Counted from the stretch's first letter, positions 25,141 through 34,595 are shown. The stretch: 64,000 bases of DNA from Pseudomonas sp. PSKL.D1 (GCF_028898945.1 NZ_CP118607.1:3272001-3336000); one strand, 5' to 3'. Program-made: numbers and translations. The notes: generated from the sequence alone by a model not told the origin.

Positions 25141-27552
25141 ATGAAGCAAGCCTTTACCACTGCCTCGCTGCTCCCCGTGGCCTTCGCCGCGGGGTTGCAG
25201 ACTGCCCCGACACTGGCCGACGAACCGGCCGGCCAGGCCCTGGGCACGGTGATCGTCACCGGCAACCGGGGCGCCGAAAAGCGCACCGTCACCACCAGCC
25301 CCGTACCAATCGACGTGATCAGCGCCAAACAATTGCAGGAAACCGGCAAACCCGGCCTGATGGAGGCGCTGAGTGCCAGCGTGCCATCGCTCACACTGCC
25401 GGAAAAAACCGGCTGGGATGCCAGCGGCATGGCCCGGGCCCCCAACCTGCGCGGGCTCAACGCCGCCCAGGTGCTGGTGCTGGTCAACGGCAAACGCCGC
25501 CACACCAGTGCCACGCTGAACATCAGCGGCATCAACGCCGGCGCCGCGCCCAGCGACCTGGACCTGATCCCCATCAGCGCCATCGACCACGTCGAAGTGC
25601 TGCGTGACGGTGCCGCCGCGCAGTACGGCTCCGACGCCATCGCCGGGGTGATCAACGTGATCCTCAAGGCCGACACCAGTGGCACCGCCGTGACCACGGC
25701 CGGGCAAGGCTATGACGGCAAGAAACAGACGGTGCAGCAAAGCCTGAACAAAGGCTTCGAACTTGGCCGCGACGGTATCCTGCAACTGGCGCTCGATGCC
25801 CGCAGCCAGAACGACGACAACAAGGCCAGCGCCAATGGTTACAGCCAGGCCGAGGCGCTGGACCGGGCCGGCAAGGTCACCTACGGCGGTTACGGCACAC
25901 CGAAAATCAACCTGCTGACCTTGGGCTACAACGCCGAGCTGCCACTGGCTGACGACCTGAGCCTGTATTCGTTCAGCACCTGGTCGTACCGCAAGGCTGA
26001 GCAAGGCCAGAACTTCCGCCTGCCAACCATCGTCAATACCATCACCACCGGGCCCAACGGGCGCCCGGCCGGCTACACGCCCACCTGGTACATCGAGGAG
26101 CATGACTACCAGGCGGCATTCGGCGCCAAGGGCCTGGCTGGTGAATGGGACTGGGGCCTGTCCAGTACCTACGGGCGCAACACTGCCGAACAGGGCACCT
26201 GGAACAACCAGAACCCGTCGCTGGGCGAGGCCACGCCCAGCCACTTCGAATCCGGTACCTGGGTCAGCTCGCAACTGACCAGCAACCTCGACCTGCGCCG
26301 CAGCTTCGAGGTCGGCCTGAGCAAGCCACTGGACTTCTCCTGGGGCCTGGAGCAGCGCCGCGACACCTACCAGGTGCAGGACGGCGACTGGGCCAGCTGG
26401 GCCGATGGCGGTTACTGCACCGCGCCTGGCAACTGCGCCTCATCCGGCGCCCAGGTCACCAATGGCATCTCGCCGAACGAGGCCACCAGCGCCAGCCGCA
26501 ACAGCTACGCAGGCTACCTCGACGTCGGCTTCAACCCGCTGCCGCAGTGGTACTGGGGCGCGGCCGTGCGCTACGAGCACTATGACCGCGGTATTGGCGC
26601 AACCCGCAGCGGCAAGCTGACCACCCGTTACGAATTCACCCCGGAACTGGCCTTGCGGGCTACCGTCAGCAATGGCTTTCGCGCACCGTCGCTGGCCAAC
26701 AGCCTGTTCAGCGCACGCTCCACCACCTATGGCGTGGTCAATGGCGTGTACCAGTCGATCAACTACGGCGTGCTGCCGGTGGACTCGGCGGCGGCCAAGG
26801 CTTTGGGGGCCGAAGCGCTGAAGCCGGAAAAGTCCACCAACTACAGCCTCGGCCTCACCTGGCAGCCCAGCGAGCGCCTGGCCTTCACCGCCGACGCCTA
26901 CCTGATCAACCTGCGCGACCGCATCACCCTCACCGGCACGCTGCTCGGCCCGGAGGTCACCCAGACGCTGCTGGCCAATGGCATCGACTCCACCTCCGGC
27001 GGGCAGTACTTCACCAACGGCGCCGACACCCGCACCAAGGGCCTGGACCTGGTGGGCAGCTACGACCACGACCTGGGCCGCGCCGGCACGGTGAAGTGGA
27101 CCGCGGCGTTCAACTGGAATGACACTGAAATCCTCAGCTACAAGGAAAGCGTGAACATCCTCGGCACCTCCTATGCGCTTATGGACCGCCAGGCGCGCAA
27201 CCTGCTCACCGAGGTGCAGCCGCACACCAAGCTGATCCTGGGCGGCAACTGGCGGCTGGACCGCTACCGGGTCAACCTGGGGCTCACCCGGTATGGTTCC
27301 TGGCGCGAAGTGAACGCTGCCAACGACCGCTCACTGGACCGCGAGTACAAAGCGCGCTGGATCACCGACCTGGATGTGGGCTACCAATTGACCAAGGACC
27401 TGGAGTTGGCCGTGGGGGCACGCAACCTGTTCGATGTGTACCCCGAGCGCCAGTCGCCCAGCAGCAAGACCATGGTCAAGGGGTACGGGGTTTATTCGCC
27501 GTACGGGTTTACCGGAGGGTATTACTTCGGGCGGGTGACCTACAACTTCTGA
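25141..27552 (+). CDS. TonB-dependent outer membrane receptor (803 aa)
   Basis: A signal peptide (cleavage near TLADEP) is followed by a TonB-box-like GTVIVTGNRG, a plug domain with VEVLRDGAAAQYGSDAIAGVINVIL, and a 22-strand barrel ending YYFGRVTYNF with a C-terminal Phe. No STN domain is present, so it does not signal to an anti-sigma factor. No Fur box was seen upstream. As third gene after the oxidase and RidA it probably takes up the amine-containing substrate. The exact ligand is unknown. Confidence 0.9.
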   Translation: MKQAFTTASLLPVAFAAGLQTAPTLADEPAGQALGTVIVTGNRGAEKRTVTTSPVPIDVISAKQLQETGKPGLMEALSASVPSLTLPEKTGWDASGMARAPNLRGLNAAQVLVLVNGKRRHTSATLNISGINAGAAPSDLDLIPISAIDHVEVLRDGAAAQYGSDAIAGVINVILKADTSGTAVTTAGQGYDGKKQTVQQSLNKGFELGRDGILQLALDARSQNDDNKASANGYSQAEALDRAGKVTYGGYGTPKINLLTLGYNAELPLADDLSLYSFSTWSYRKAEQGQNFRLPTIVNTITTGPNGRPAGYTPTWYIEEHDYQAAFGAKGLAGEWDWGLSSTYGRNTAEQGTWNNQNPSLGEATPSHFESGTWVSSQLTSNLDLRRSFEVGLSKPLDFSWGLEQRRDTYQVQDGDWASWADGGYCTAPGNCASSGAQVTNGISPNEATSASRNSYAGYLDVGFNPLPQWYWGAAVRYEHYDRGIGATRSGKLTTRYEFTPELALRATVSNGFRAPSLANSLFSARSTTYGVVNGVYQSINYGVLPVDSAAAKALGAEALKPEKSTNYSLGLTWQPSERLAFTADAYLINLRDRITLTGTLLGPEVTQTLLANGIDSTSGGQYFTNGADTRTKGLDLVGSYDHDLGRAGTVKWTAAFNWNDTEILSYKESVNILGTSYALMDRQARNLLTEVQPHTKLILGGNWRLDRYRVNLGLTRYGSWREVNAANDRSLDREYKARWITDLDVGYQLTKDLELAVGARNLFDVYPERQSPSSKTMVKGYGVYSPYGFTGGYYFGRVTYNF

Positions 27553-27661
27553 AAAGGGACAACTTTAATTCAATACCGCTGCATCCAAACTGCCTCCTGG
27601 CGGGTATTAGCTACAGGGCAACACCTGTGTGCCCTGCCGATACCCACCAGGAGAACGCTCG

Positions 27662-28195
27662 ATGAACATCACACACGTCTCGTTCCTGCTCGCTTCAAGC
27701 CTGGCACTGGCCATGCTGCTGCCAACCGCCCACGCCCAGACCGGCGTCCCCGACGCCGTCAAAGTGCCCGATGGCCACAAAGTGGCGCTGGAAACCGTCG
27801 GTGTCGGCGAAATCACCTACGAGTGCCGGGACAAAGCCAACGCACCAGGCCAGACCGAATGGACGTTCGTGGGCCCCAAAGCCGTGCTCAATGACCGCAA
27901 CGGCAAGCCTGTAGGCGAGTACTTCGGCCCGCCCGCCACCTGGCAGGCAAAGGATGGTTCGAAGATAACCGGCACTCAGCTGGCAATCGCTCCAGCGGGC
28001 AAAGGTGACATCCCCTATCAACTGGTCAAGGCCAACCCCGCCGAGGGCAAGGGCGCAATGACCGGCATCAGCTTCGTTCAGCGCCTGGCCACGCAGGGTG
28101 GCGTCGCCCCGCAGAGCGCCTGCACGGCACAGAACAAAGGCGAGAAACAGATCGTGAAGTACCAGGCTGACTACATCTTCTGGGCCGCCAACTAA
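27662..28195 (+). CDS. DUF3455-family periplasmic protein
   Basis: The start at 27662 has AGGAGAA upstream. A signal peptide (SSLALAMLLPTAHAQ) precedes a domain with TYECRDKANAPGQTEWTFVGP and a late Cys (SACTAQ), as in DUF3455 proteins. The role of the family is unknown. It lies 94 bp before an ECF sigma/anti-sigma pair in the same direction and may be a target or partner of it. Confidence 0.82.
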   Translation: MNITHVSFLLASSLALAMLLPTAHAQTGVPDAVKVPDGHKVALETVGVGEITYECRDKANAPGQTEWTFVGPKAVLNDRNGKPVGEYFGPPATWQAKDGSKITGTQLAIAPAGKGDIPYQLVKANPAEGKGAMTGISFVQRLATQGGVAPQSACTAQNKGEKQIVKYQADYIFWAAN

Positions 28196-28289
28196 ACGGC
28201 ACGTGTACCGCTGACCTTCAGCTACGCTCATGGGCACTCCCCTGGCCAGTCGGCCGGGGGCTACCTGGCCCGAAAGGATTGCCCCAACC

Positions 28290-28838
28290 TTGAACCTGCC
28301 CACAACACCATTCGATTTTCAGCGCTGCCTCGAAGCCTGTGCCATGGGCGAGCGCAGTGCCTTGCAGGCACTGTACGACCATGAAGGCGCCCGACTGCTT
28401 GGGGTAGCGCGGCGCATTGCCCGCGACGATGCCACAGCCGAGGACATTGTCCACGATGCGTTCATCCGCATCTGGACCCGAGCCAACACCTTCGACCCGG
28501 CGCGCGGTTCGGCACGGGGTTGGATTTACAGCCTGACGCGCCACCTGGCGTTGAACTTCATACGTGATACCCGCCGTGAATCGGCGCTCGACGAAGCCGC
28601 GCTTGCTGACATTGCAGCGCTGGCCCCGTACCACGATGACATGGTGCTGCTGACCGACTCGGCGAAGGTGCACCGCTGCCTCGACAAACTGGAGCCAGCG
28701 CCGCGCACGTGCATCGTGCATGCCTACGTCGACGGCTGCAGCCACGCTGAAATCGCCCGCCTGCTCGGTCGCCCGCTGGGCACGGTCAAGGCCTGGATCA
28801 AACGAAGCCTCAACGCCTTGCGGGAGTGCATGGGATGA
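28290..28838 (+). CDS. ECF-type RNA polymerase sigma factor
   Basis: The roughly 182-residue protein has sigma region 2 (DDATAEDIVHDAFIRIWTRA) and region 4 (CSHAEIARLLGRPLGTVKAWIKRSL). I place the start at TTG 28290, with AAAGGA 11 nt upstream, because the family begins close to this point. An ATG at 28230 is in frame, lacks a ribosome site and would add a non-conserved stretch. The stop overlaps the next start (ATGA). This type pairs with RskA/ChrR-like membrane anti-sigma factors. Confidence 0.83.
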   Translation: MNLPTTPFDFQRCLEACAMGERSALQALYDHEGARLLGVARRIARDDATAEDIVHDAFIRIWTRANTFDPARGSARGWIYSLTRHLALNFIRDTRRESALDEAALADIAALAPYHDDMVLLTDSAKVHRCLDKLEPAPRTCIVHAYVDGCSHAEIARLLGRPLGTVKAWIKRSLNALRECMG

Positions 28839-29530
28839 CCACCGAGCCTGGCGACGACAACAGCCCTGACCTGGACCAACTGGCGGGTGAGTATGTACTG
28901 GGCACTTTGCCTGCCGAGCAACACGCTGCCGTACTCAAGCGCCTGGGCAGTGACCGGGCTTTGCGCGATGCCGTGGATGCCTGGGAACACCGCTTGCTGG
29001 GCCTGAACGCACTGGCCGCGCCCCAGCCCCCCAGTGGCCGGTTGTGGCAGCGAATCAGCCGGTCACTTGAAGACCGCCCTGCCCCACTGGCCTGGTGGCA
29101 GCGCCTCAAGCTGTGGCAGGGGCTGGCAGGGGCCGGTCTGGCAGCCAGCCTGGTGATGGGCCTGGCCCTATTGACTGCACAACCTGCGCCCACCACCTTC
29201 ATGGTGGTACTGGTGGCACCCTCGACCCAATCACCAGGTTGGGTGGTGCAAGCCCGTGATTCGCAGCAGGTGCAGTTGATTCCCCTGGGCAAATCCGAAG
29301 TTCCGGCAGACAAAGTGCTGCAGTTCTGGACCAAGGGCGATCAATGGCAGGCCCCTGTGTCCCTTGGCCTGGTCAAGCCTGGTGAGCAGGTAACCGTGCC
29401 ACTGGAGCGCCTGCCTGCGCTCGAAGCCAACCAACTGTTCGAACTGACGCTGGAAAAAGCAGGAGGTTCCACAACCGGGCGCCCGACCGGGCCGGTGCAG
29501 TTCATTGGCCGGGCGGTGAAAGTGATCTGA
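28835..29530 (+). CDS. RskA-type membrane anti-sigma factor
   Basis: The 231-residue protein has an N-terminal cytoplasmic anti-sigma domain (DLDQLAGEYVLGTLPAEQHAAV), one membrane helix (LAGAGLAASLVMGLALLTA, about 95-113) and a periplasmic RskA domain ending AVKVI. The start at 28835 overlaps the sigma stop and has GGGAG 8 nt upstream, so the two are co-translated. It should hold the sigma factor inactive until a periplasmic signal triggers its proteolysis. Confidence 0.88.
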   Translation: MTTEPGDDNSPDLDQLAGEYVLGTLPAEQHAAVLKRLGSDRALRDAVDAWEHRLLGLNALAAPQPPSGRLWQRISRSLEDRPAPLAWWQRLKLWQGLAGAGLAASLVMGLALLTAQPAPTTFMVVLVAPSTQSPGWVVQARDSQQVQLIPLGKSEVPADKVLQFWTKGDQWQAPVSLGLVKPGEQVTVPLERLPALEANQLFELTLEKAGGSTTGRPTGPVQFIGRAVKVI

Positions 29531-29610
29531 AGCAAAGCCAACGCAAACTGCTTCCCTTGATCGTGTGAAGGGTTCTACCCTGCCTCCATCGTGTGATCAG
29601 AGACCATGGA

Positions 29611-30054
29611 ATGGAACTTCGACTGAGGAAGGCGTGCGTGACCGACCTTCCGGCCATCTACCAAGGCGAAGCGCATTATATTCGCACCTGGGAACCCGAC
29701 CATGAGGCCGCGTGGCGTTGTCAGCTGGAACGGCACCTGACGCGCTGGGTGGAGCATTTCGATCGCTTTACCATTGCGGTCATCGGCGAGCGCTTTGCGG
29801 GTTACGCGTTGTGGGCGCCCGAGCATGATCACGCAGAACTGTGCACACTCGGCGTCAGCCAGGATAAGCGGCGCAGGGGTGTTGGCACCGCGCTGCTGAA
29901 CGCGTATCTGATGGAGACGGCGCAGCAGGGGTTTACCCGCTTGCGGTTGAGTGTAAGGCCAGATAACCCCGCCAGGTTCATGTACCTGAAAGCGGGGTTC
30001 TCTTGTGTCGGTACAGCTGCAAACAACTACCTCATTTACGAGCGGCTGCGTTGA
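29611..30054 (+). CDS. GNAT-family N-acetyltransferase
   Basis: The 147-residue protein has the acetyl-CoA loop VSQDKRRRGVGTALLNAYL and the PDNPARFMYLKAGF motif. The ATG at 29611 (MELRLRK) is used; an in-frame GTG 18 bp upstream is possible. It stands alone between the anti-sigma gene and a DUF2986 gene. The acceptor is unknown. Confidence 0.83.
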   Translation: MELRLRKACVTDLPAIYQGEAHYIRTWEPDHEAAWRCQLERHLTRWVEHFDRFTIAVIGERFAGYALWAPEHDHAELCTLGVSQDKRRRGVGTALLNAYLMETAQQGFTRLRLSVRPDNPARFMYLKAGFSCVGTAANNYLIYERLR

Positions 30055-30162
30055 TCAAACCCCCGGCCCGCGTCGCTTTTAGCGCGCTGCCTTGGATTCA
30101 GCCCGGATAGTTAAAGACAGCCTTGCAACTGCTCGGAAGGGCCGCCAAGTGCCGCTTGGCAG

Positions 30163-30315
30163 TCAATCACTCGCTTCACTCACCGCCTCCGCCGCCAGCT
30201 TCTCCCGCTCAGCCTTGCTGATGTATCTGGGCTTGTTACTACGCGGCGCCAGCTTGGCGCTGGCTTTCTTGGCATGGGCCTTGAGCAGTTGCTTGATCTT
30301 TTTCTGACGGTTCAT
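30163..30315 (-). CDS. DUF2986 small basic protein (50 aa)
   Basis: The start at 30315 gives MNRQKKIKQLLKAHAKKASA, the conserved opening of the DUF2986 family, and the protein ends with a SKAEREKLAAEA helix. A longer open frame upstream (to 30402) is not conserved in style. Small, Lys-rich and probably helical; function unknown. Confidence 0.8.
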   Translation of the reverse strand: MNRQKKIKQLLKAHAKKASAKLAPRSNKPRYISKAEREKLAAEAVSEASD

Positions 30316-30406
30316 GGTTGACTCGGGCAGGTTCGCGGTACGCATAGCATACCGTGCCGTAGCACTGATCACTGAATCTGAATGACGATCGTCTTGCGGC
30401 AACGAT

Positions 30407-30428
30407 GCTGCCCTCCCTGAAGGGCAGC
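30407..30428. other. 8-bp-stem hairpin in the DUF2986/GFA gap
   Basis: GCTGCCCT and AGGGCAGC form a perfect stem with a 6-nt loop and no U-run. The surrounding gap 30316-30574 also holds a degenerate copy of the dispersed GGGTCG-type repeat near 30498-30527; no gene was seen in it. Confidence 0.45.
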
Positions 30429-30574
30429 TATGCCTCGATTGTGGTCACTTGCCTGTGGCAACTATCGACTCAAAGCTGCACTTCCCGAAGGAGAGCTATC
30501 AGCCGATAGCAGTCAGTCGACTGATGGGATGCGGAAGATTAAGCTGGCGTTCTTTTGCGTGCACGGACGGGCGT

Positions 30575-31081
30575 ATGGCTGAGATCTATCAGGGGAGTTG
30601 CTTATGTGCGAAGGTCAGATTCGAGCTAATCGGTCCACCTAAAGCAGTAAGTCATTGTCATTGCAGCCATTGCCGAAAAGGGCACGGAGCGTTGTTCGCT
30701 TCGTACGGCAGCGTTCCTCGCAGCGCGCTTCGAGTATTAGAAGGTTTTAGCCAGATCAAAGCCTATGCCTCTTCACAGAAGGTCGTGCGTGAGTTCTGTA
30801 TGGAGTGTGGTTCGACCTTGTTCTGGTCACGATCGCACGGGGAGTTTGCCGGCTGGGTTTCGATAGCCTTGGGCACGCTCGACACACCCTTCATTCCCCA
30901 TAAGCAAAAACATGTACATGCTGATGCCGCAGCCCATTGGTACACGCCAGCAAGCGACTGGGGCCGGATGCAGCCAAAGGTGAATGTCCGCTGCGGGTCG
31001 ACTGCAGCCAGTCGCGACTGGCCGCTGTCGAGCTATTGCAGTCGTTCGCGCAAGCCTGGAAGATCTGTGCCTGCTGGATGA
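30575..31081 (+). CDS. GFA-family (CENP-V/GFA) zinc-binding protein
   Basis: The start at 30575 gives MAEIYQGSCLCAKVRFELIG. Zinc ligands are visible: SCLCAKV (C-x-C), CHCSHCRKGHG and CMECGSTLFWSR. The family is named after glutathione-dependent formaldehyde-activating enzyme, though most members have no proven activity. The protein is 168 residues, longer than usual; the last 34 residues do not resemble the family and are encoded by a copy of an intergenic repeat. Confidence 0.83.
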   Translation: MAEIYQGSCLCAKVRFELIGPPKAVSHCHCSHCRKGHGALFASYGSVPRSALRVLEGFSQIKAYASSQKVVREFCMECGSTLFWSRSHGEFAGWVSIALGTLDTPFIPHKQKHVHADAAAHWYTPASDWGRMQPKVNVRCGSTAASRDWPLSSYCSRSRKPGRSVPAG

Positions 31082-31089
31082 GATGACGT

Positions 31090-31359
31090 ATGGCGACGAT
31101 CGAGATATCAGAGAACGCTGACTGGAAGCTATTCGAAGACGTGGCCCAAGTCCTCGCTCAAGGGCTCGGCGGTTGCTGGGCTGAAAAAATTGATGGATTG
31201 GACCAGCGCTACTGGGATCTGTTGGTAGACGAACAGGTGCTTACCCTGCACCTTGAACACTATTTGGGCATTTCAGTGGTTGTTCCTGATGGCGCAGATG
31301 TGATCGCCCAACGAGTACGTGCGTTGCTCAGGCTGGATCAGCAGCGTTTTCAAGGATGA
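31090..31359 (+). CDS. Conserved small protein, possibly DUF3630-like
   Basis: This 89-residue protein (MATIEISENADWKLFEDVAQ) has alternating helix and strand pattern, acidic character and no signal or membrane segment. It lies 8 bp after the GFA gene in the same direction. The resemblance to DUF3630 is from memory and tentative. Function unknown. Confidence 0.65.
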   Translation: MATIEISENADWKLFEDVAQVLAQGLGGCWAEKIDGLDQRYWDLLVDEQVLTLHLEHYLGISVVVPDGADVIAQRVRALLRLDQQRFQG

Positions 31360-31422
31360 TTCCATTCCAGCAAAGACCACTTCGGATCTTGACGACAGCT
31401 TCGTGTCGATACCGGCCTGTGA

Positions 31423-31611
31423 TTATCCGTCGATTCCAGGCCAAACGACGGCCTGCGCCACGATCACATCCTTGCCGTTGAAGGTGAGTGCGGGCGAACC
31501 ATGCAACCGGTATCCCAGTTCCAAGGCCTCACTGACCCGCCGGCAAAAGGCGGCGTCATCGGGGCCGGTCAGCACCCGATAAATTGGCAGTCCGTTTGGT
31601 GGTTGGCTCAT
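31423..31611 (-). CDS. DUF1737 small protein (62 aa)
   Basis: The central YRVLTGPDDAAFCRRVSEAL and the following LGYRLHGSPALTFNGKDV segment are the full DUF1737 domain. It is a single-domain cytoplasmic protein of unknown role, common in pseudomonads. It stands alone between a plus-strand small gene and a glyoxalase-like gene. Confidence 0.82.
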   Translation of the reverse strand: MSQPPNGLPIYRVLTGPDDAAFCRRVSEALELGYRLHGSPALTFNGKDVIVAQAVVWPGIDG

Positions 31612-31774
31612 CTCTACATTCCTTGCTTCAGGCGGCTTGCTTTGTGACGGATGATCTTGCAGGTGACGTTACTTTACTTCAAGTTCGCCAACATGGTTTG
31701 CCTACTACAGGCGTTGCAGCAATCGGCCATGGCACACGTCCGCGTCACGCCCTGAGAAAGTCAGTCGCGAAGCG

Positions 31775-32401
31775 TTACAGAATGACAAGGCCGCCCGGTG
31801 TACTGATGCTGGCCCTCAATACGTATCGCTCACCGCGCAATACACTGACAGGGCCGGTGAAGCCGATAGCCTCCAGTTGGCGCTCCACCAGGCCCGGATC
31901 AGGGTATGAAATCTCCAGGTGTTGCAACTGGCAGCCTTTATCATCGAGCCTTTGCGCAGGATGCTCCGCATCGCCCCAATCGATCAGGCTGGGAATCGCT
32001 CCCTCCAGTGGAAGGTGCCCGTCAGGCTGAATCGAAATTTTCCACGACAGCACTCCCCTGCTCATCGGCTCGACCTCTCCAAAAACCTTGCGCAGCCCCT
32101 CATCCGCGGTATCCAGCTGCTCCGTTCGAGCGACCCAATGGGCCAGCCGTGGTGATGCTTGCGCACTGAGCTCATCCAGCCCGAACCACCTCGGCCTCGT
32201 GGGCAAGGGGGCCATGCTGTTTGGCGCGATGACCTCCAGATAAAAAGAGTCGCCTAACCGCAGCAACAGGTTGTGAGTCCCCATGCGCACATGCTCACCA
32301 CCCGGTTGCAACTGCACGCCAAGTTGACGTTCGACGAACCTGGCCCCCAGCGGCAGGATCGGTGAAACAACCACCAGGTGATCCAGGGTGCAACGCCTCA
32401 T
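31775..32401 (-). CDS. VOC/glyoxalase-like domain protein
   Basis: The 208-residue protein begins MRRCTLDHLVVVSPILPLGA and matches the pattern of the Glyoxalase_3 (VOC superfamily) domain: paired beta-alpha-beta modules with potential metal ligands in DHLVV and QHLEISYP. It is divergent from a LysR gene across 164 bp. Substrate unknown. Confidence 0.78.
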   Translation of the reverse strand: MRRCTLDHLVVVSPILPLGARFVERQLGVQLQPGGEHVRMGTHNLLLRLGDSFYLEVIAPNSMAPLPTRPRWFGLDELSAQASPRLAHWVARTEQLDTADEGLRKVFGEVEPMSRGVLSWKISIQPDGHLPLEGAIPSLIDWGDAEHPAQRLDDKGCQLQHLEISYPDPGLVERQLEAIGFTGPVSVLRGERYVLRASISTPGGLVIL

Positions 32402-32565
32402 AGCCTTCTCTCTCCTTGTTCAGGTATGGTCCTGCCCCGAAACCGCCTGGCATTCATGGAGGAATCAATGCGGTTTTACATCTCTCATCCTGGCGTTGCC
32501 GCAATTGCAGGATGTTGGCTGAAGTTTTGCAATCCCTCGTCAATCAACAACAAGAGTCGGGTAGC

Positions 32566-33465
32566 GTGAAATTCCACCAAATCAAAGCACTGGTCGCGGT
32601 CGACCAATGTGGCAGCATCAATGAAGCATCGCAACGGTTGCATGTGACTCAACCGGCGTTAAGCCGCTCCATCAAGGAACTTGAGCGTGAACTGGGGCTG
32701 ACCTTGATGCAGCGCACCTACAAGGGCATGTCGCTGACCGAAGAAGGCCGGCGCATCCTTCGCCACGCTCAGATGGCGGTGGAGAGCATGCGCCGGCTGC
32801 AGATCGAGGCTGATAACATCCACGACGCCGCCGTCGGCGAAGTGACTGTCGGCGTAACGTCCCTGACAGCGGTATTGCCAGAGTTCGGGCCGTGCATCAG
32901 TGATTTCCAGGCGAAAAACCCACGTGTACGGCTCAAGCTCAGCGAGCAGCGCCCAAGCCACATCGTCCAGCGGCTGCGCGACGGCTCCCTGGACTTTGCC
33001 CTCACGTCACAGCAAAACACGCAACGGCTGAACCTGGACTGGGAGGCCGTGCAACGCATCCAGGGCAATGTGTTCTGCAGCCCCGCCAACCCGCTGCGCC
33101 ATGCGCGCTCGCTGCGTCAGCTGCAATACGCCAACTGGATAAGCCTGGATGCGGTTGACGATCGTTCCTCGCAGTTTTACCAGATGTTCGAGGTGAACGA
33201 TGTCAACCCGCCGCAGAACGTCATCGAATGCTCTTCCCTACTGCTGGCATTGAGCTTGGTGGAGACCGCGAATGCGTTCATGACGCTCAGCGACTTTGCT
33301 GCAGCCAATACCCTCACAACCGGGCCGGCAGCAAGGCTGACTCGGGTCGAGGTGGAGGAAATCATTCCTGAATACCCTATCTACCTGGTCAGTGTCGATC
33401 GACACGCACTGACGTCGCCGGCCAGGGAGCTGTTCCATAGCCTGCGCGTCAGGCTGCAGCGCTAA
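32566..33465 (+). CDS. LysR-family transcriptional regulator
   Basis: The 299-residue protein from GTG 32566 begins VKFHQIKALVAVDQCGSINE, with an HTH (INEASQRLHVTQPALSRSIKE) and an effector domain similar to CysB/Cbl- or TsaR-like members. The initiation site is weak; an ATG at 32512 is in frame. It ends next to the converging porin gene and may control the porin/transporter/hydrolase group or the divergent glyoxalase gene. Confidence 0.83.
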   Translation: MKFHQIKALVAVDQCGSINEASQRLHVTQPALSRSIKELERELGLTLMQRTYKGMSLTEEGRRILRHAQMAVESMRRLQIEADNIHDAAVGEVTVGVTSLTAVLPEFGPCISDFQAKNPRVRLKLSEQRPSHIVQRLRDGSLDFALTSQQNTQRLNLDWEAVQRIQGNVFCSPANPLRHARSLRQLQYANWISLDAVDDRSSQFYQMFEVNDVNPPQNVIECSSLLLALSLVETANAFMTLSDFAAANTLTTGPAARLTRVEVEEIIPEYPIYLVSVDRHALTSPARELFHSLRVRLQR

Positions 33466-34595
33466 AAGTGGTAATACATGCCGATGGCCACATTTTGCGG
33501 GTCATCGCCGCTTTGTTCGAGCGGTATGCCTGCATAGCTTACAGCTGAGTTGCGGTGGTTGGTAATCATTGCCAGGCGCCCATAAATCGCCCACTGCGGC
33601 CGCAGGAAGTGGTCATAGCCGAGCATCACCCCATAGGCATCCTTGTCGCCGAACTCGATGTCGCGCTTGACCAGCGCCAGGCGTGCGACATCGGCCTTGC
33701 CAACCGGTGCACTGAGGCCCGCGGTCCACGCCTGCATGCTGGGCGTGCCGTGATTGTCCACATCCTGGCGTTGCCAGGTCAGGCTGCCGGCCACCGGCCC
33801 GAAATCGCGGAACACCGACGCACTCTTGAAGTAGTTGTGGGTTTGCCGATTGTCATCCCCCCAAGGGTCACTCAGGTAATCGTTGTAAGACCCCAGCACA
33901 ATCCACCGCGCGTTGCTGTACTGCACGCTCACGCCCTTGCCGCGCAGGGTCTTGCCTGAGCTGGCGGTGTCGTTCCAGCCAAAGCTCAGCGCGCTGCCCA
34001 CGCTGATGCCCGCGAATTTGGGGGTGGTGTAGGCCAGGGTATGCTTGGGCCGCATGTCGAGGTAGTAGGCGCCGTTGCCCGCGGGCGGGCTGGTCAGGTA
34101 GGTGTAGGGTGACCCGTAGGTGGCCAGGAACGGGTCGGCGTAGGTGGGTGTGCCCATGCCGTAGGTCTTGCCGAACTCCAGCTTGCCGTAATCGCGCGAG
34201 CGCAGTGCTACCAGTGCCAGGCGCAAGCCGCCAATCTGCTTCCAGTGCTGCGAAAATGCCTGGCCGTTGACGTTGAAGCCTTCCTCCACGTCCATTTCGA
34301 GCACAGTGTCCGGGCCGAGTGCCTTGCGCATGTACAGCCCCAGCTTGTTGGTCCAGGCACCGCCCCCAGCAATTTTGTAGCCAGAATAGTGGCCTGAGTC
34401 CTGGTAGTTCACGAAGGCATCGACCGTGCCGTACACCTTGAGCTTGTCGTCGTAACCCTTGTCTACGTTGTAATAACCAAAGCCCGACGCTACCCGTCCT
34501 ATTGAGGGAAACCCCTCAGCCTCGCCTGCCAATGGCAGCCCGAGCCCAACGAACATGACGGCCAGCGACCCGGTACGTGTAGCGAACGCCCCCAT
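33462..34595 (-). CDS. Gram-negative general porin (Porin_4 type)
   Basis: The start at 34595 has GAGAGG upstream. A signal peptide ends near LAGEAEG. The 377-residue protein shows porin features: KVYGTVDAFVNYQDSG, WKQIGGLRLALVALRSRDYGKLEFGKTYG and a C-terminal aromatic (GMYYHF). The style is that of trimeric Burkholderia/Neisseria-like porins rather than OprD. Divergent from the MHS transporter gene, it probably supplies that transporter's substrate across the outer membrane. Confidence 0.83.
   Translation of the reverse strand: MGAFATRTGSLAVMFVGLGLPLAGEAEGFPSIGRVASGFGYYNVDKGYDDKLKVYGTVDAFVNYQDSGHYSGYKIAGGGAWTNKLGLYMRKALGPDTVLEMDVEEGFNVNGQAFSQHWKQIGGLRLALVALRSRDYGKLEFGKTYGMGTPTYADPFLATYGSPYTYLTSPPAGNGAYYLDMRPKHTLAYTTPKFAGISVGSALSFGWNDTASSGKTLRGKGVSVQYSNARWIVLGSYNDYLSDPWGDDNRQTHNYFKSASVFRDFGPVAGSLTWQRQDVDNHGTPSMQAWTAGLSAPVGKADVARLALVKRDIEFGDKDAYGVMLGYDHFLRPQWAIYGRLAMITNHRNSAVSYAGIPLEQSGDDPQNVAIGMYYHF

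Noticed and set aside
24430..26274. 614-codon minus-strand frame opposite the oxidase, RidA and TonB receptor genes
   Set aside because: Shadow frame in high-GC3 DNA; composition is H/G/R/V-rich and it crosses three real genes.
30449..30574. Longer N-terminus of the GFA protein
   Set aside because: The added 42 residues are not conserved in style and overlap a degenerate intergenic repeat; the ATG at 30575 starts the family domain.
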